From: Dyadobacter sp. 3J3
GTDB taxonomy: Bacteria > Bacteroidota > Bacteroidia > Cytophagales > Spirosomataceae
Length of the DNA: 64,000 nt
Assembly: GCF_009801115.1 (NCBI RefSeq)
Contig: NZ_VTOL01000001.1
Span: forward strand, 496,001-560,000
Direction: 5' to 3'
Part shown: positions 52,021 to 61,349 of the stretch, piece by piece
Position numbering within the stretch: the first letter of the stretch is position 1
Layout: every line of letters starts with the position of its first letter
Translations under genes and position numbers: made by a program
The notes under the pieces: generated by a model
What the model was told of the DNA's origin: nothing
The model's database searches: none
Seen by the model: only the letters and a program-made list of their open reading frames with translations

Positions 52021-52931
52021 TAGACTTCAACAACGCGTACCACCTCGTTTCAGAAAAACTAATCAATTGGGTACACGACTTTATCCGCCTGCTGCCCAAT
52101 ATATTTCTTGCGGCACTTATTCTGGTATTTGGCTTATTTATGGCACGCCGTTTTAAAACCTTTTCTGGCCAGTTATTGCGAAAGATTGTTCATAACCCTG
52201 CCCTGAGCAACTTATTCAACACAGTGATTTATACCTTTCTGATTGGTATTATCTTGTTTGTTGTGTTAAGTATTCTCGGACTTGACAAGGCTGTTACTTC
52301 CATACTTGCAGGAGCCGGCCTTTTGGGCTTAGCGCTTGCTTTTGCATTTCAGGACATTGCCGCCAATTTAATTTCAGGGATTTTTATCCTCATCAGAAAA
52401 CCCCTTAACGTAGGTGATATCGTAAAAGTAAAGGATTATATGGGTAAAGTCGAACATATTAATTTGCGTGATACGGTGTTGAGATCGTTTCAGGGACAGA
52501 TGGTTATTATCCCCAACAAAGATGTTTTCCAAAACGCAATCGAAAATTTTTCTCTGCTCGGCAAAAGGCGCGTGGATCTGGAAGTAGGTATATCCTATGG
52601 TGAAGACCTTGAGAGGGTTAAACAGATTACCATGCAAGCGGTAAAGGACATTTCAAATCTTTCTGAAACGGACGAGACAACAATGTTTTATACCAAATTT
52701 GCCGACAGCTCAATCAATTTCACGATCCGCCTTTGGGTATCTTCCGCTGATCAGATTAAACATAAGGAAGTGACAAGTGATGCGATTATACATATCAAAA
52801 AAGCCTTTGATGACAATAATATATTAATTCCATTCCCAATCAGAACCCTGGATTTCGGTATCAAAGGCGGAGTTTCTCTCAGTGAAACAACAGTCGCAGT
52901 TTCAAACAAAAGCCTTTCATCGGAAGATTAA
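52017..52931 (+). CDS. MscS-type mechanosensitive channel 1
   Basis: A 304-residue channel: three membrane segments, the third being the pore helix (AGAGLLGLALAFAFQDIAANLISGIFILI) with the Ala/Gly pattern of MscS, a beta domain with VKVKDYMGKVEHINLRDTVLRSFQGQMVIIPN and a C-terminal alpha/beta domain. It opens under membrane tension on osmotic downshock. It overlaps the DUF2254 gene by 4 bases. The other MscS gene at 54377 is not a near copy. Confidence 0.92.
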   Translation: MIDFNNAYHLVSEKLINWVHDFIRLLPNIFLAALILVFGLFMARRFKTFSGQLLRKIVHNPALSNLFNTVIYTFLIGIILFVVLSILGLDKAVTSILAGAGLLGLALAFAFQDIAANLISGIFILIRKPLNVGDIVKVKDYMGKVEHINLRDTVLRSFQGQMVIIPNKDVFQNAIENFSLLGKRRVDLEVGISYGEDLERVKQITMQAVKDISNLSETDETTMFYTKFADSSINFTIRLWVSSADQIKHKEVTSDAIIHIKKAFDDNNILIPFPIRTLDFGIKGGVSLSETTVAVSNKSLSSED

Positions 52932-53003
52932 AAAAATGAATCAATTGGTTGCTAAAACCATAAATCACACTTGTAAAATCTGAAAAGGCGTAAAGCCAAA
53001 ATT

Positions 53004-54248
53004 TCACCCTACCTTTTCCGACAGCTTACGTATAAGCCCCCCAATCGTTAAACCTTGTATCAGAATTGAGAAAAGTACAACAACAAAGGTTACCGAGACA
53101 ATGATATTTTTATAGGGATCGGCCGGCAATGATAATGCAAGAGCCACCGAAATTCCTCCTCGCAGACCTCCCCAAGTCATTATTTTCAATGTTTTCAGTG
53201 GAAACTCTTTTATAAATCTAAAAACAGAAGCTGTGGAGTAAAGCGCCACAAAACGTGCGCAAATGATAACAAAAGCAGTAACCAGGCCAATGATGATATA
53301 TGATATGTCGAAATCAACGATCACGATTTCAAGTCCGATCAGCATAAATAGGATTGCATTCAGGATTTCGTCTGTCACCTCCCAGAACTTTCCAAGATAA
53401 TCACGCGTCATATCACTCATTGCTAATGACTTGCCTCTATTCCCTGTCATAATACCTGCTACCACCATCGCCAACGGACCCGACACGTGCAGGTAATGAC
53501 ATAATGAATAACCACCCATCACCATCGCGAGAGAGATCAAAATTTCGGTTTGAAAATGATCAATTGATTTCATCAGACGATAACCCGCAAATCCAATAAT
53601 CCCTCCCGCCAGAATCCCGCCACCAGCCTCCTGAACAAAGAGAAGACCAATATCAACCGCTCCAAAATTTTCAATTCCCACAGAAGCAATTTGAAGTAAT
53701 GTGGCGAAGATCACAACGCCGATTCCATCATTAAAAAGCGACTCTCCTACAATATTGGTTTCTACTTTTTTGGAAAGATTTGCTTTTTTCAATATCCCCA
53801 TGACAGCAATTGGATCCGTTGGGGAAATAAGTGCACCAAACAGCAAACAGTAAAGAATCGGGATTTCCTGACCAAACAATTGCATTAAGTACTGAAAGCT
53901 ATAACCGACCAGGAAGGTTGAAAGGACCGTCCCTACCACTGCAAAACTTGTGATACTTTTCGCCGATTTTTTAAGATCTTCCAGATTAACGTGGAGGGAG
54001 CCCGCAAACAGAAGGAAACTAAGTAAAATCCCTAAGAGGAATTCTGAAAAATCGATAAGTGCCAATTCCTTTTCAACTATTAGCTGAAAATTCTTCGAAA
54101 AATGACCTAATACAATAACGCCAAGCGCGGCAATCGTGCCCATCAGCATCAGACTGATCCCTGACGGTAACTTTAAGAGCCTGACATTGAGGTAAGAAAA
54201 AAATGCAGCGAGTGAGATGAGGATAGAAAAAAGTACAAATAATTCCAT
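53004..54248 (-). CDS. NhaP-type cation/proton antiporter (CPA1)
   Basis: A 414-residue protein with about 12 membrane segments. Family motifs: SPTDPIAVMGILKKA (TDP at 144-146) and the ion-binding ND pair in ESLFNDGIGVV (173-174), plus GGLRGGISVALALS near residue 380. It exchanges Na+ or K+ for H+ and lacks a C-terminal TrkA domain. The location between two mechanosensitive channels supports a role in ion and pH homeostasis. Confidence 0.93.
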   Translation of the reverse strand: MELFVLFSILISLAAFFSYLNVRLLKLPSGISLMLMGTIAALGVIVLGHFSKNFQLIVEKELALIDFSEFLLGILLSFLLFAGSLHVNLEDLKKSAKSITSFAVVGTVLSTFLVGYSFQYLMQLFGQEIPILYCLLFGALISPTDPIAVMGILKKANLSKKVETNIVGESLFNDGIGVVIFATLLQIASVGIENFGAVDIGLLFVQEAGGGILAGGIIGFAGYRLMKSIDHFQTEILISLAMVMGGYSLCHYLHVSGPLAMVVAGIMTGNRGKSLAMSDMTRDYLGKFWEVTDEILNAILFMLIGLEIVIVDFDISYIIIGLVTAFVIICARFVALYSTASVFRFIKEFPLKTLKIMTWGGLRGGISVALALSLPADPYKNIIVSVTFVVVLFSILIQGLTIGGLIRKLSEKVG

Positions 54249-54309
54249 TTTAAGGTTATAAAAAAGTATTGAAAAGTGAGATTAATTATATTTATGACCA
54301 ATAATCATT

Positions 54310-54346
54310 CCACCAACCCTATACGTTTTCAGTAAAAGGCTGGTGG
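54310..54346. terminator. Weak hairpin between antiporter and MscS genes
   Basis: CCACCAACC (54310-54318) pairs with GGCTGGTGG (54338-54346), 9 bp with a G-U, 19-base loop. It could follow the gene ending at 54377 on the minus strand, but there is no T-run. Confidence 0.35.
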
Positions 54347-54376
54347 ATCATTTAGTTTAGCATCTATGCTGAAATA

Positions 54377-55441
54377 TTACCTGGCAACCGCATCCTCCGA
54401 CTGCATTAATAATGTTTGTGTCGGATATGCAAACTCGATACCTTCATTTTCGAACGTACGATAAATGTCAAGGTATATATCCTGCTGTTTGTCCATATAT
54501 AGTGTATAATCCGGATCAAGAATGTAATATACGATTTCAAAATTAAGACTAAAATCTCCGTAGCCGGAAAAATGTGCCCGGTCAAATTGAACATAGGGTT
54601 TCGACTGAACAATTTCCTTCAACATTTTCGGTATTTCAGAAAGCTTTTGATGCGAGGTTTGATAGGTTACACCCAGATTAAACAATATTCTTCTTTTTTG
54701 CAGACGTTTATAATTATGAAGGCGGGAGTTGGTCAGGTCGGTATTGGAACAGACAAGTTGTTCCCCGCCCAATGTGCGAATACGGGTGGTTTTTATACCG
54801 ATGTATTCTATTATTCCGGATTTATCATCGATTACGACAAAATCGCCAATCTCGAATGGTCTGTCAAAAAAGATCACAAAATAGCTGAATAAGTCCCCCA
54901 GAATCGTTTGAGCAGCCAGCGCAATGGCAATACCACCAATCCCTAATCCGGCAATAAGTGACGTCACATCATAACCCAGATTATCGATCATGAAAATGAT
55001 TCCGAAAATCCAGATCACAATATTTACGATTAGAATAAGTCCGCTGGCCTGTTTGCCCTTGGCTTCACTATTATCCCGGGTGTTGATAAATGAATAAACA
55101 AACTTTCGGAAAGCCGCACTCATAATCCGTAATGCAAAAAATGTACATGCTACAAGAAAAACGACTTCAGAAACCTTTTCAACTTTTGGCGAAAGCGTCA
55201 GATTCGAAACAGCAAAATAGAAGCTGGCTATAAAAAGAAACGGAACAACTGACTTTTCGATCATTTCAACAATAAAATTGTCCCAGCTTGTAGCGGTATT
55301 TAACGACCATTTTTTTGCCCTGCCCACAATTATGACTCTAAAAAAATGAATGACTACAAAAAGAATTGAAGTCGTTGCGATAGCAAGAGCCCAGGAAGTG
55401 ATCGAATTGCCTAAAAAGTGTTGGTTGAAAATGTCGTTCAT
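54377..55441 (-). CDS. MscS-type mechanosensitive channel 2
   Basis: A 354-residue channel with five membrane segments, longer at the N-terminus than the channel at 52017. Pore helix: GLGIGGIAIALAAQTILGDLFSYFVIFFDRPF. The beta domain contains GDFVVIDDKSGIIEYIGIKTTRIRTLGGEQLVCSN, the usual MscS YnaI-like pattern. It lies downstream of no close gene; the antiporter gene follows at 128 bases on the same strand. The two MscS genes probably set different tension thresholds. Confidence 0.9.
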   Translation of the reverse strand: MNDIFNQHFLGNSITSWALAIATTSILFVVIHFFRVIIVGRAKKWSLNTATSWDNFIVEMIEKSVVPFLFIASFYFAVSNLTLSPKVEKVSEVVFLVACTFFALRIMSAAFRKFVYSFINTRDNSEAKGKQASGLILIVNIVIWIFGIIFMIDNLGYDVTSLIAGLGIGGIAIALAAQTILGDLFSYFVIFFDRPFEIGDFVVIDDKSGIIEYIGIKTTRIRTLGGEQLVCSNTDLTNSRLHNYKRLQKRRILFNLGVTYQTSHQKLSEIPKMLKEIVQSKPYVQFDRAHFSGYGDFSLNFEIVYYILDPDYTLYMDKQQDIYLDIYRTFENEGIEFAYPTQTLLMQSEDAVAR

Positions 55442-55788
55442 AATGCTTAAAATCTTGCAGATAAAAAATCTTTTCTAAGCGGCTTAATTTACCGCTTGTC
55501 CGGGATACAACTATCTGAAATGTTATTAAAAAAATATGTGGCCGCAACCTGTGCGGAGCCAGTAAATAAATTCTGAATTGATTGATCAGCTAAATTTTCG
55601 CTGAAATAAGAAAGGACAAAAAGGTGCCCGATAATATCGAAGTTTCTAAAAAAGGATAAAACGGATAACCGGTTTGTAATAACAACCGGATTGCTTTACA
55701 ATGCACAAATATAACCCCAAAAAGCCAAAATGTCAACCAAAACGAGGATTAAACACATTTATAGTAACAATTTTCAACAGCTGAAAAC

Positions 55789-58194
55789 CTAGCTTTCATC
55801 GTCATCATTGTTATCGTTCATTTTCCCTGACTTCTCTTTTGAACTATTCAAACGGTATGAAAAGGTAACAAGAAACTGCCGTGCCCGCCATTGAAATTCA
55901 GATTTGGAATAGTAACCAGCATTCTCAATAATCCGGCGTTGTTTTCTGGAATTGAACAAATCTCTAACACTGGCGGTAACGGTCGCTCTTCCCTTTAAAA
56001 CATCCCTTGAAAGGCCGAGATCAATAAAGTATTGCGCAAGATCGCGTCCCTGAGTGGTCTTCCGGGGTGCACGATAATTAAAAGCTGACTGAAAATCCAG
56101 ATTATTGAATAGCGTAACTTTTGACGAAACCCTGCTTGTCCAGGAATAGGTATCACTTTTCAATATTTTATCCTGATAAACGCCCTCATTTATAGAACGG
56201 AAAACATTGGCGTTTGCCGTCCATTTCCACCAGGCAAAAGGATCATAACTTAAATTAAATTCAAAACCATACGAATCCCCTGTAGACAAATTAATGGGCG
56301 TTATTCTGGTAAACCCGGTAGAGTCCATCGAAGTAATACGTTCCACAACGCCTAACCGGTGCCGGTAATAAACGCTGGACAGCAGCGTTCCTTTTTCCAT
56401 ATTCAACAAATGACCTGCTTCAAAAGAATGGGTATACTCCGGATTAAGAAGAGGATTTCCGGCACGGAAAACACGGGAGTCGCTAAAATTTGAAAAAGGT
56501 AAAAGATCTCTGAAACTAGGACGGCTTAGTCTGTAACTGTAACTTAGCTGTAAAGTTTGCATGTCTTCCAGCTTGTAAGACAAATGCAGACTGGGAAACA
56601 GATTGAAATATCTGCGGTGGTTTACAATGTTTGTCTTTTTTAGTTCAGAAAGTATGTCCGAATACTCTCCCCGGAGACCGGCCTGAACAAAAAACTTACC
56701 AAACTCATTGCTCGCCATTAAATATCCAGCGTGTATCTTCTCATCATAGGCCAAACGATTATCAAATTCCGGCAAAATGATCCAGTTCATTTCCTCGTTC
56801 TGTTGATGAACCGAAAAGTCATTGTCCAGCATTCTGATTGAGCTTTTTAATCCTGTCTCGAATTTTCCGCTTTTTCCAAAAGGATGAATATAATCCAGCT
56901 GAAAAAGTATATTTTTTTCATCTTCGGTGTTAAAAGAACGTTGTGCGATGCTGTATTCCTCTCCCAGTGTACTTTCATTGTATTTCGAAGCTTCGGTTTC
57001 ATCGCTCAAAATATATTTGGCTGTAAGGGCCAGGCTTTGCCCCTTTCGCTCAAAAGTCTTGTTATAATTAAGCGCAGCTTCAAAATTGGCTCGAGGCTCC
57101 TTTTCGAGCTCGGTCCTTATCACTGTTTTTGTCAAAGTGTTGTTAAAATCATAATCACGGTATTCCAGTGTCGTATTATTTTTGTTTCGGGACTTTCGGT
57201 ATGATAAGGTTCCGGTTAAAGTATTTTGATCATTCAGAAAATAATCCATTCCAACAGAGAAACTGTTAGAATATCCGCCACGGTTTCTCCTGTTATCCTG
57301 TTCATAAACAAAACTCGTATCGGCACTGCTATACTCTTGTCTGGAGGTACCCCGGCCTGGACCGTTTCTGTATATGTTACCATAGTTGGCTGTAAGGTTA
57401 ACTTTTTTCTTTCTGTAATTGATATTAAAGGATCCGCCGAAATTTGATGGATAACCCGCGGTACCGGTAAATGAACCATTCAGGCCATACCTTATATTTT
57501 TTTTCATTACTATATTAAGAATACCAACTTCGCCCTCGGCGTCGTATCTGGAAGAAGGATTGGTAATAATCTCAATGCTTTCGATCAAATCTCCGGGAAT
57601 CATTTTCAGTGCATCCGCCGGGCTCATCCCAACCATCCCTGATTGTTTGCCATCAATAAGGATCCGAACGTTCTGGCTTCCGCGCAGGGCAACATTGCCG
57701 TCCACATCAACCGTTACTGATGGCATATTGTTCAGTATATCTGAAGCATTACTGCCAATATTGCTTAAATCCTTCCCTACATTAAAAACGCGCTTGTCGA
57801 GTTGCAGCTCCATCTGGCTTTTTTCACCCTTTACCAAAACTTCTTCCAACTCCTGTGCATTGGCCTTCATTACGATGACCCCCAGATTAACTCCTTGATT
57901 TTCAATTGAAATATCGGGAACAATTTTCTCATCAAGGGTCAAATATGTGACTTTTAGGAAATAATTTCCACGATCAGTCCCAATTACAAAATTCCCCTTT
58001 TCATCCGAAGTAGCTCCGCCAATGAGTGTAGAATCCGCTGAGGAATATAGGGCCACACTCGCAAAAAGTACAGGTTGCTTATTTGTTTCCACCAGCTTAC
58101 CAGTAATGGAATAGGTTGTCAAAGGTTCTTGCTGTGCTCGTAAGAACGATAAATTGAATAAAAAGATTAGCAAGGTTAGTGAGGCGGTTTTCAT
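55789..58194 (-). CDS. TonB-dependent-receptor-like outer membrane protein
   Basis: An 801-residue protein: signal peptide (1-20), carboxypeptidase-regulatory-like domain (about 27-115: SITGKLVETNKQPVLFASVALYS), plug domain (about 125-235: SDILNNMPSVTVDVDGNVALRGSQNVRILIDG) and a 550-residue beta-barrel with repeated aromatic strand ends. Sequence style fits the Bacteroidota OMP_b-brl_3 group, often annotated as outer membrane beta-barrel family protein rather than SusC. No SusD partner is present. It likely imports an unknown ligand or acts in the envelope. Confidence 0.9.
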   Translation of the reverse strand: MKTASLTLLIFLFNLSFLRAQQEPLTTYSITGKLVETNKQPVLFASVALYSSADSTLIGGATSDEKGNFVIGTDRGNYFLKVTYLTLDEKIVPDISIENQGVNLGVIVMKANAQELEEVLVKGEKSQMELQLDKRVFNVGKDLSNIGSNASDILNNMPSVTVDVDGNVALRGSQNVRILIDGKQSGMVGMSPADALKMIPGDLIESIEIITNPSSRYDAEGEVGILNIVMKKNIRYGLNGSFTGTAGYPSNFGGSFNINYRKKKVNLTANYGNIYRNGPGRGTSRQEYSSADTSFVYEQDNRRNRGGYSNSFSVGMDYFLNDQNTLTGTLSYRKSRNKNNTTLEYRDYDFNNTLTKTVIRTELEKEPRANFEAALNYNKTFERKGQSLALTAKYILSDETEASKYNESTLGEEYSIAQRSFNTEDEKNILFQLDYIHPFGKSGKFETGLKSSIRMLDNDFSVHQQNEEMNWIILPEFDNRLAYDEKIHAGYLMASNEFGKFFVQAGLRGEYSDILSELKKTNIVNHRRYFNLFPSLHLSYKLEDMQTLQLSYSYRLSRPSFRDLLPFSNFSDSRVFRAGNPLLNPEYTHSFEAGHLLNMEKGTLLSSVYYRHRLGVVERITSMDSTGFTRITPINLSTGDSYGFEFNLSYDPFAWWKWTANANVFRSINEGVYQDKILKSDTYSWTSRVSSKVTLFNNLDFQSAFNYRAPRKTTQGRDLAQYFIDLGLSRDVLKGRATVTASVRDLFNSRKQRRIIENAGYYSKSEFQWRARQFLVTFSYRLNSSKEKSGKMNDNNDDDES

Positions 58195-59015
58195 AACAAT
58201 GGAGTTTAAAAGCCATCTCCGGGATGCATGTTGCAGAGATGAAATTGGTAGAACACTCGTTAATACTAAACGGAAAAACTATGATGGATTTAATCTCTTT
58301 TTAATCCGTATTCTGGTTAAGTATTAAAATTTCATACCATTTATAAGACCAGGCATATTTCAAACCATTTTATTTTTGGTAAAATATCCGGAAAATTCTC
58401 CAATCCGATTAGTATAAAAAAACCAATATTATCCAAAATTAAAAATTCAGTTTACGTTCATTTATCAGTGAATAATTGCTTTCTATTAACACTTATTAAC
58501 AGACAAAAACTTGAAAATACATAAAAAAAACGCTATATTTGATCTTAAATGAGTTTATATATCTTTTTCATATCTCTACTATATTTGCTGCAAGAGTATG
58601 ATTTTTCAATGACTGATCAAAAAAATCAGCACCATGATAAAAATAGTTCTCCTTTACTTCTTCCTAGTGATTCATCTTCATAGATATTTTTCCAATGCCG
58701 CAAATGGGAATATCTCAGGTCGACCCAGTTTTATAAAATCAGAGGTTACATAAAGGTTATTTTTTAGAAAAATATGGTGTATCGCAAACGGTTTACACAC
58801 CAAACATTTTGCAAAGAAAAAATCTCAAAATACCTTATAGCTTGAATCTGCCAGTTGGAGATATGAATAAAACTTAGGCAGTAAAAAGGACCAGAAACAG
58901 ACCCCGACAGAAATTTACTCTTCGCTGGGCGGATGTTTGGAATAATATCGATATTGTTTCCAGAAAACGCCAATATTTTTTTCACAAAACGCGTCAAAAA
59001 AAAGGGCGCAAAAAA
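58195..59015. other. Divergent intergenic region, 821 bases
   Basis: No gene could be supported. A promoter at 58511-58541 points toward the trehalose gene, giving a leader of about 470 bases. Within the leader, the 46 codons before the ATG at 59016 are open and unusually basic (RKRQYFFHKTRQKKGRKK) but no start codon was seen. Confidence 0.5.
58511..58541 (+). promoter_or_regulatory. Bacteroidota-type promoter toward the trehalose gene
   Basis: TTG (58511-58513) and TATATTTG (58534-58541, fits TAnnTTTG) lie 20 bases apart. Transcription from here would begin near 58548, about 470 bases upstream of the trehalose gene's ATG. Confidence 0.6.
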
Positions 59016-61247
59016 ATGAATAAAAAAATAGAAAATCCACCTAGATTAATCATTGTAGCCTATCGATTACCTTTTAAAATTATTCACGAGAATGACAACG
59101 TAACATTCCAACAGAGTTCTGGCGGACTGGTTTCGGCAGTATTATCGCTCGTTGGTCAGCAAAAAGAATCTTTTTTTAACCCGGAAGAGAAAATCCAGTG
59201 GGTAGGTTTTACCGAAAACACAAAGGAAGAACTTGAAGGGCAATCCCTGGCCAACGAGTCTTTTCAGGCACACCCCGTTTTCCTTCCAGATGATATAAGA
59301 GAGAATTATTATGAAGGATTTTGTAACAATCTGATCTGGCCGCTTTGTCATTATTTCCCTTCCCTTGCACGATTCGACGACGCCTACTTTGGCGCCTATC
59401 AAACGGCAAATGAACTGTTCTTTGACAAACTCGCCGAGATTATTCAGCCTGGTGATGTGGTTTGGGTACAGGATTACCAGCTTATGCTGCTGCCGGAAAT
59501 GATCCGAAAAAAATTCCCTGAAAACAAGATCGGTTTCTTTTTCCATATACCTTTTCCGTCTTATGAATTGTTCCGTTTACTACCTGTAAAATGGCGCAAG
59601 GCTATTATCGATGGAATGCTTGGTGCGGACGTGATCGGATTTCATACAAACGATTACGTCGAATATTTTCTGAAAGCAGCCAAACTCGTCTCTGGTTATG
59701 GAAATAAATTACACTACATCAATATGGGAAACCGGATCTTAAAGGTAGATTCTTTCCCCATCAGTATCGACTTCAATAAATTCAATTCTGCCTACGATGA
59801 CCCCGAAGTCTCCTTTGCCCGTGGCAGTGCAAGGGAGTCCCTCATGGAAAAGATCATTTTTTCAGTAGACCGGCTTGATTATTCCAAAGGGATCCGCCAC
59901 AGGCTACAGGGATTCAACAGATTTCTTGAACAATATCCGGAATGGCATGGAAGGGTTTCGTTTGTGATGGTGGTAGTTCCTTCCCGGGACACCATTGAGC
60001 AGTATCAGAATATGAAAATGGAAATTGACCAGACCGTAGGCCGCATCAATTCTGATTACGGCAATATTAACTGGCAACCTATTATATATCAGTACAGGTC
60101 AATGTCATACACAGAATTGGTGGGAATGTATTCCGCTAGTGACGTAGCGCTTGTCACCCCACTCCGCGATGGCATGAATCTGGTATGCAAAGAATATGTG
60201 GCAAGCCGGAAAGATGAGATGGGTGTATTGATATTGAGCGAAATGGCCGGTGCATCTGCCGAACTTGGCGAAGCACTCATCATAAATCCACTCGATAATC
60301 AGGATATCGCTGATGCCATAGATATGGCTTTCAAAATGTCTCCTGAAAACCAAACTAAACGAATGATTGCCATGCGTCAGCGAATCAAAGATTATGACGT
60401 TTTTGCATGGACAAAAGATTTCTTTACACAAATGAATATGCTTGAACAAGAACAAGAAAGACTAAGACAGGTATTTTTAACCAACAAAGGAATTGATGAC
60501 ATAAGAACAGCTTATGAGCGGAGTTCGAACAGAATTCTGTTTTTTGACTACGACGGAACACTCGCTCCGATCGTGCCGGATCCTTCTAAAGCCATTATAT
60601 CAGAAGACATAAAAAATCTGATCCTTGGTATAGCCAAACGAGATACGGTAGTTATTATCAGTGGCCGCGACCGTAAATTCCTGGAAGATCGGTTTGGAGA
60701 CCTGCCTGTGCATATTATTGCAGAACATGGTGCTATGACAAAGTCGGTAGATGCCAGTGAATGGACGATGAATGATGATTATGAAGAGGACTGGAAAGAA
60801 AGCATCAAGCCCATTCTTGATCTCTATGCCATCAGATGCCCCGGGGCGTTTGTAGAGACCAAAGAGACCTCGCTCGCCTGGCATTACAGGGTTGCAGATG
60901 ATGCTGATTATGCGGACAGGCGCTCACGGGAGCTGATCTGGCAATTGAAAAACTTCATACAACCCGAATTAAAATTACAGGTTATTGACGGCAGCAAAGT
61001 CGTTGAGGTAAAGAAAACAGCCTTTAATAAAGGAACTGCCGCCAAAAGCCTTGCAGCGCAACGGAATTATGATTTTATTCTTGCGATCGGAGACGACACG
61101 ACAGACGAAGATATGTTTGAAGCTTTGCCTGATACTGCCTTTACCATAAAGATTGGTGAAGACCTTTCTGCAGCCAGAAATCATATTAAAAATCAGGATG
61201 AAGTCTTTCACTTTTTAAACTTCATGACATCGTCGGTCGTTGAATAG
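59016..61247 (+). CDS. Bifunctional trehalose-6-phosphate synthase/phosphatase
   Basis: A 743-residue fusion. The synthase half (about 1-480, GT20) shows SSGGLVSAV, WVQDYQLMLLP, FFHIPFPSYELFRLLP, RLDYSKGI and TPLRDGMNLVCKEYVASR. The phosphatase half (about 505-735) has the HAD nucleophile motif DYDGT (511-515), the middle SGRDRKFLEDRF and the GDDTTDED motif near 692. So one chain turns UDP-glucose plus glucose-6-phosphate into trehalose. The gene is divergent from the outer-membrane protein gene and precedes an APC transporter. Trehalose is a classic osmoprotectant, matching the neighbourhood. Confidence 0.96.
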   Translation: MNKKIENPPRLIIVAYRLPFKIIHENDNVTFQQSSGGLVSAVLSLVGQQKESFFNPEEKIQWVGFTENTKEELEGQSLANESFQAHPVFLPDDIRENYYEGFCNNLIWPLCHYFPSLARFDDAYFGAYQTANELFFDKLAEIIQPGDVVWVQDYQLMLLPEMIRKKFPENKIGFFFHIPFPSYELFRLLPVKWRKAIIDGMLGADVIGFHTNDYVEYFLKAAKLVSGYGNKLHYINMGNRILKVDSFPISIDFNKFNSAYDDPEVSFARGSARESLMEKIIFSVDRLDYSKGIRHRLQGFNRFLEQYPEWHGRVSFVMVVVPSRDTIEQYQNMKMEIDQTVGRINSDYGNINWQPIIYQYRSMSYTELVGMYSASDVALVTPLRDGMNLVCKEYVASRKDEMGVLILSEMAGASAELGEALIINPLDNQDIADAIDMAFKMSPENQTKRMIAMRQRIKDYDVFAWTKDFFTQMNMLEQEQERLRQVFLTNKGIDDIRTAYERSSNRILFFDYDGTLAPIVPDPSKAIISEDIKNLILGIAKRDTVVIISGRDRKFLEDRFGDLPVHIIAEHGAMTKSVDASEWTMNDDYEEDWKESIKPILDLYAIRCPGAFVETKETSLAWHYRVADDADYADRRSRELIWQLKNFIQPELKLQVIDGSKVVEVKKTAFNKGTAAKSLAAQRNYDFILAIGDDTTDEDMFEALPDTAFTIKIGEDLSAARNHIKNQDEVFHFLNFMTSSVVE

Positions 61248-61349
61248 CCCGTAAAGTAAAGTGCTCTGGTTAGCTCATATTTTTATACCTTTTTCTGGGC
61301 TCGATACACGATAACTTTCTAGCAATATGCCCTGAAAAGGCACACTTTT

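Noticed and set aside
58764-58997. 77-codon minus-strand frame in the trehalose spacer
   Set aside because: Cysteine/asparagine-rich random-like composition with no recognisable features.
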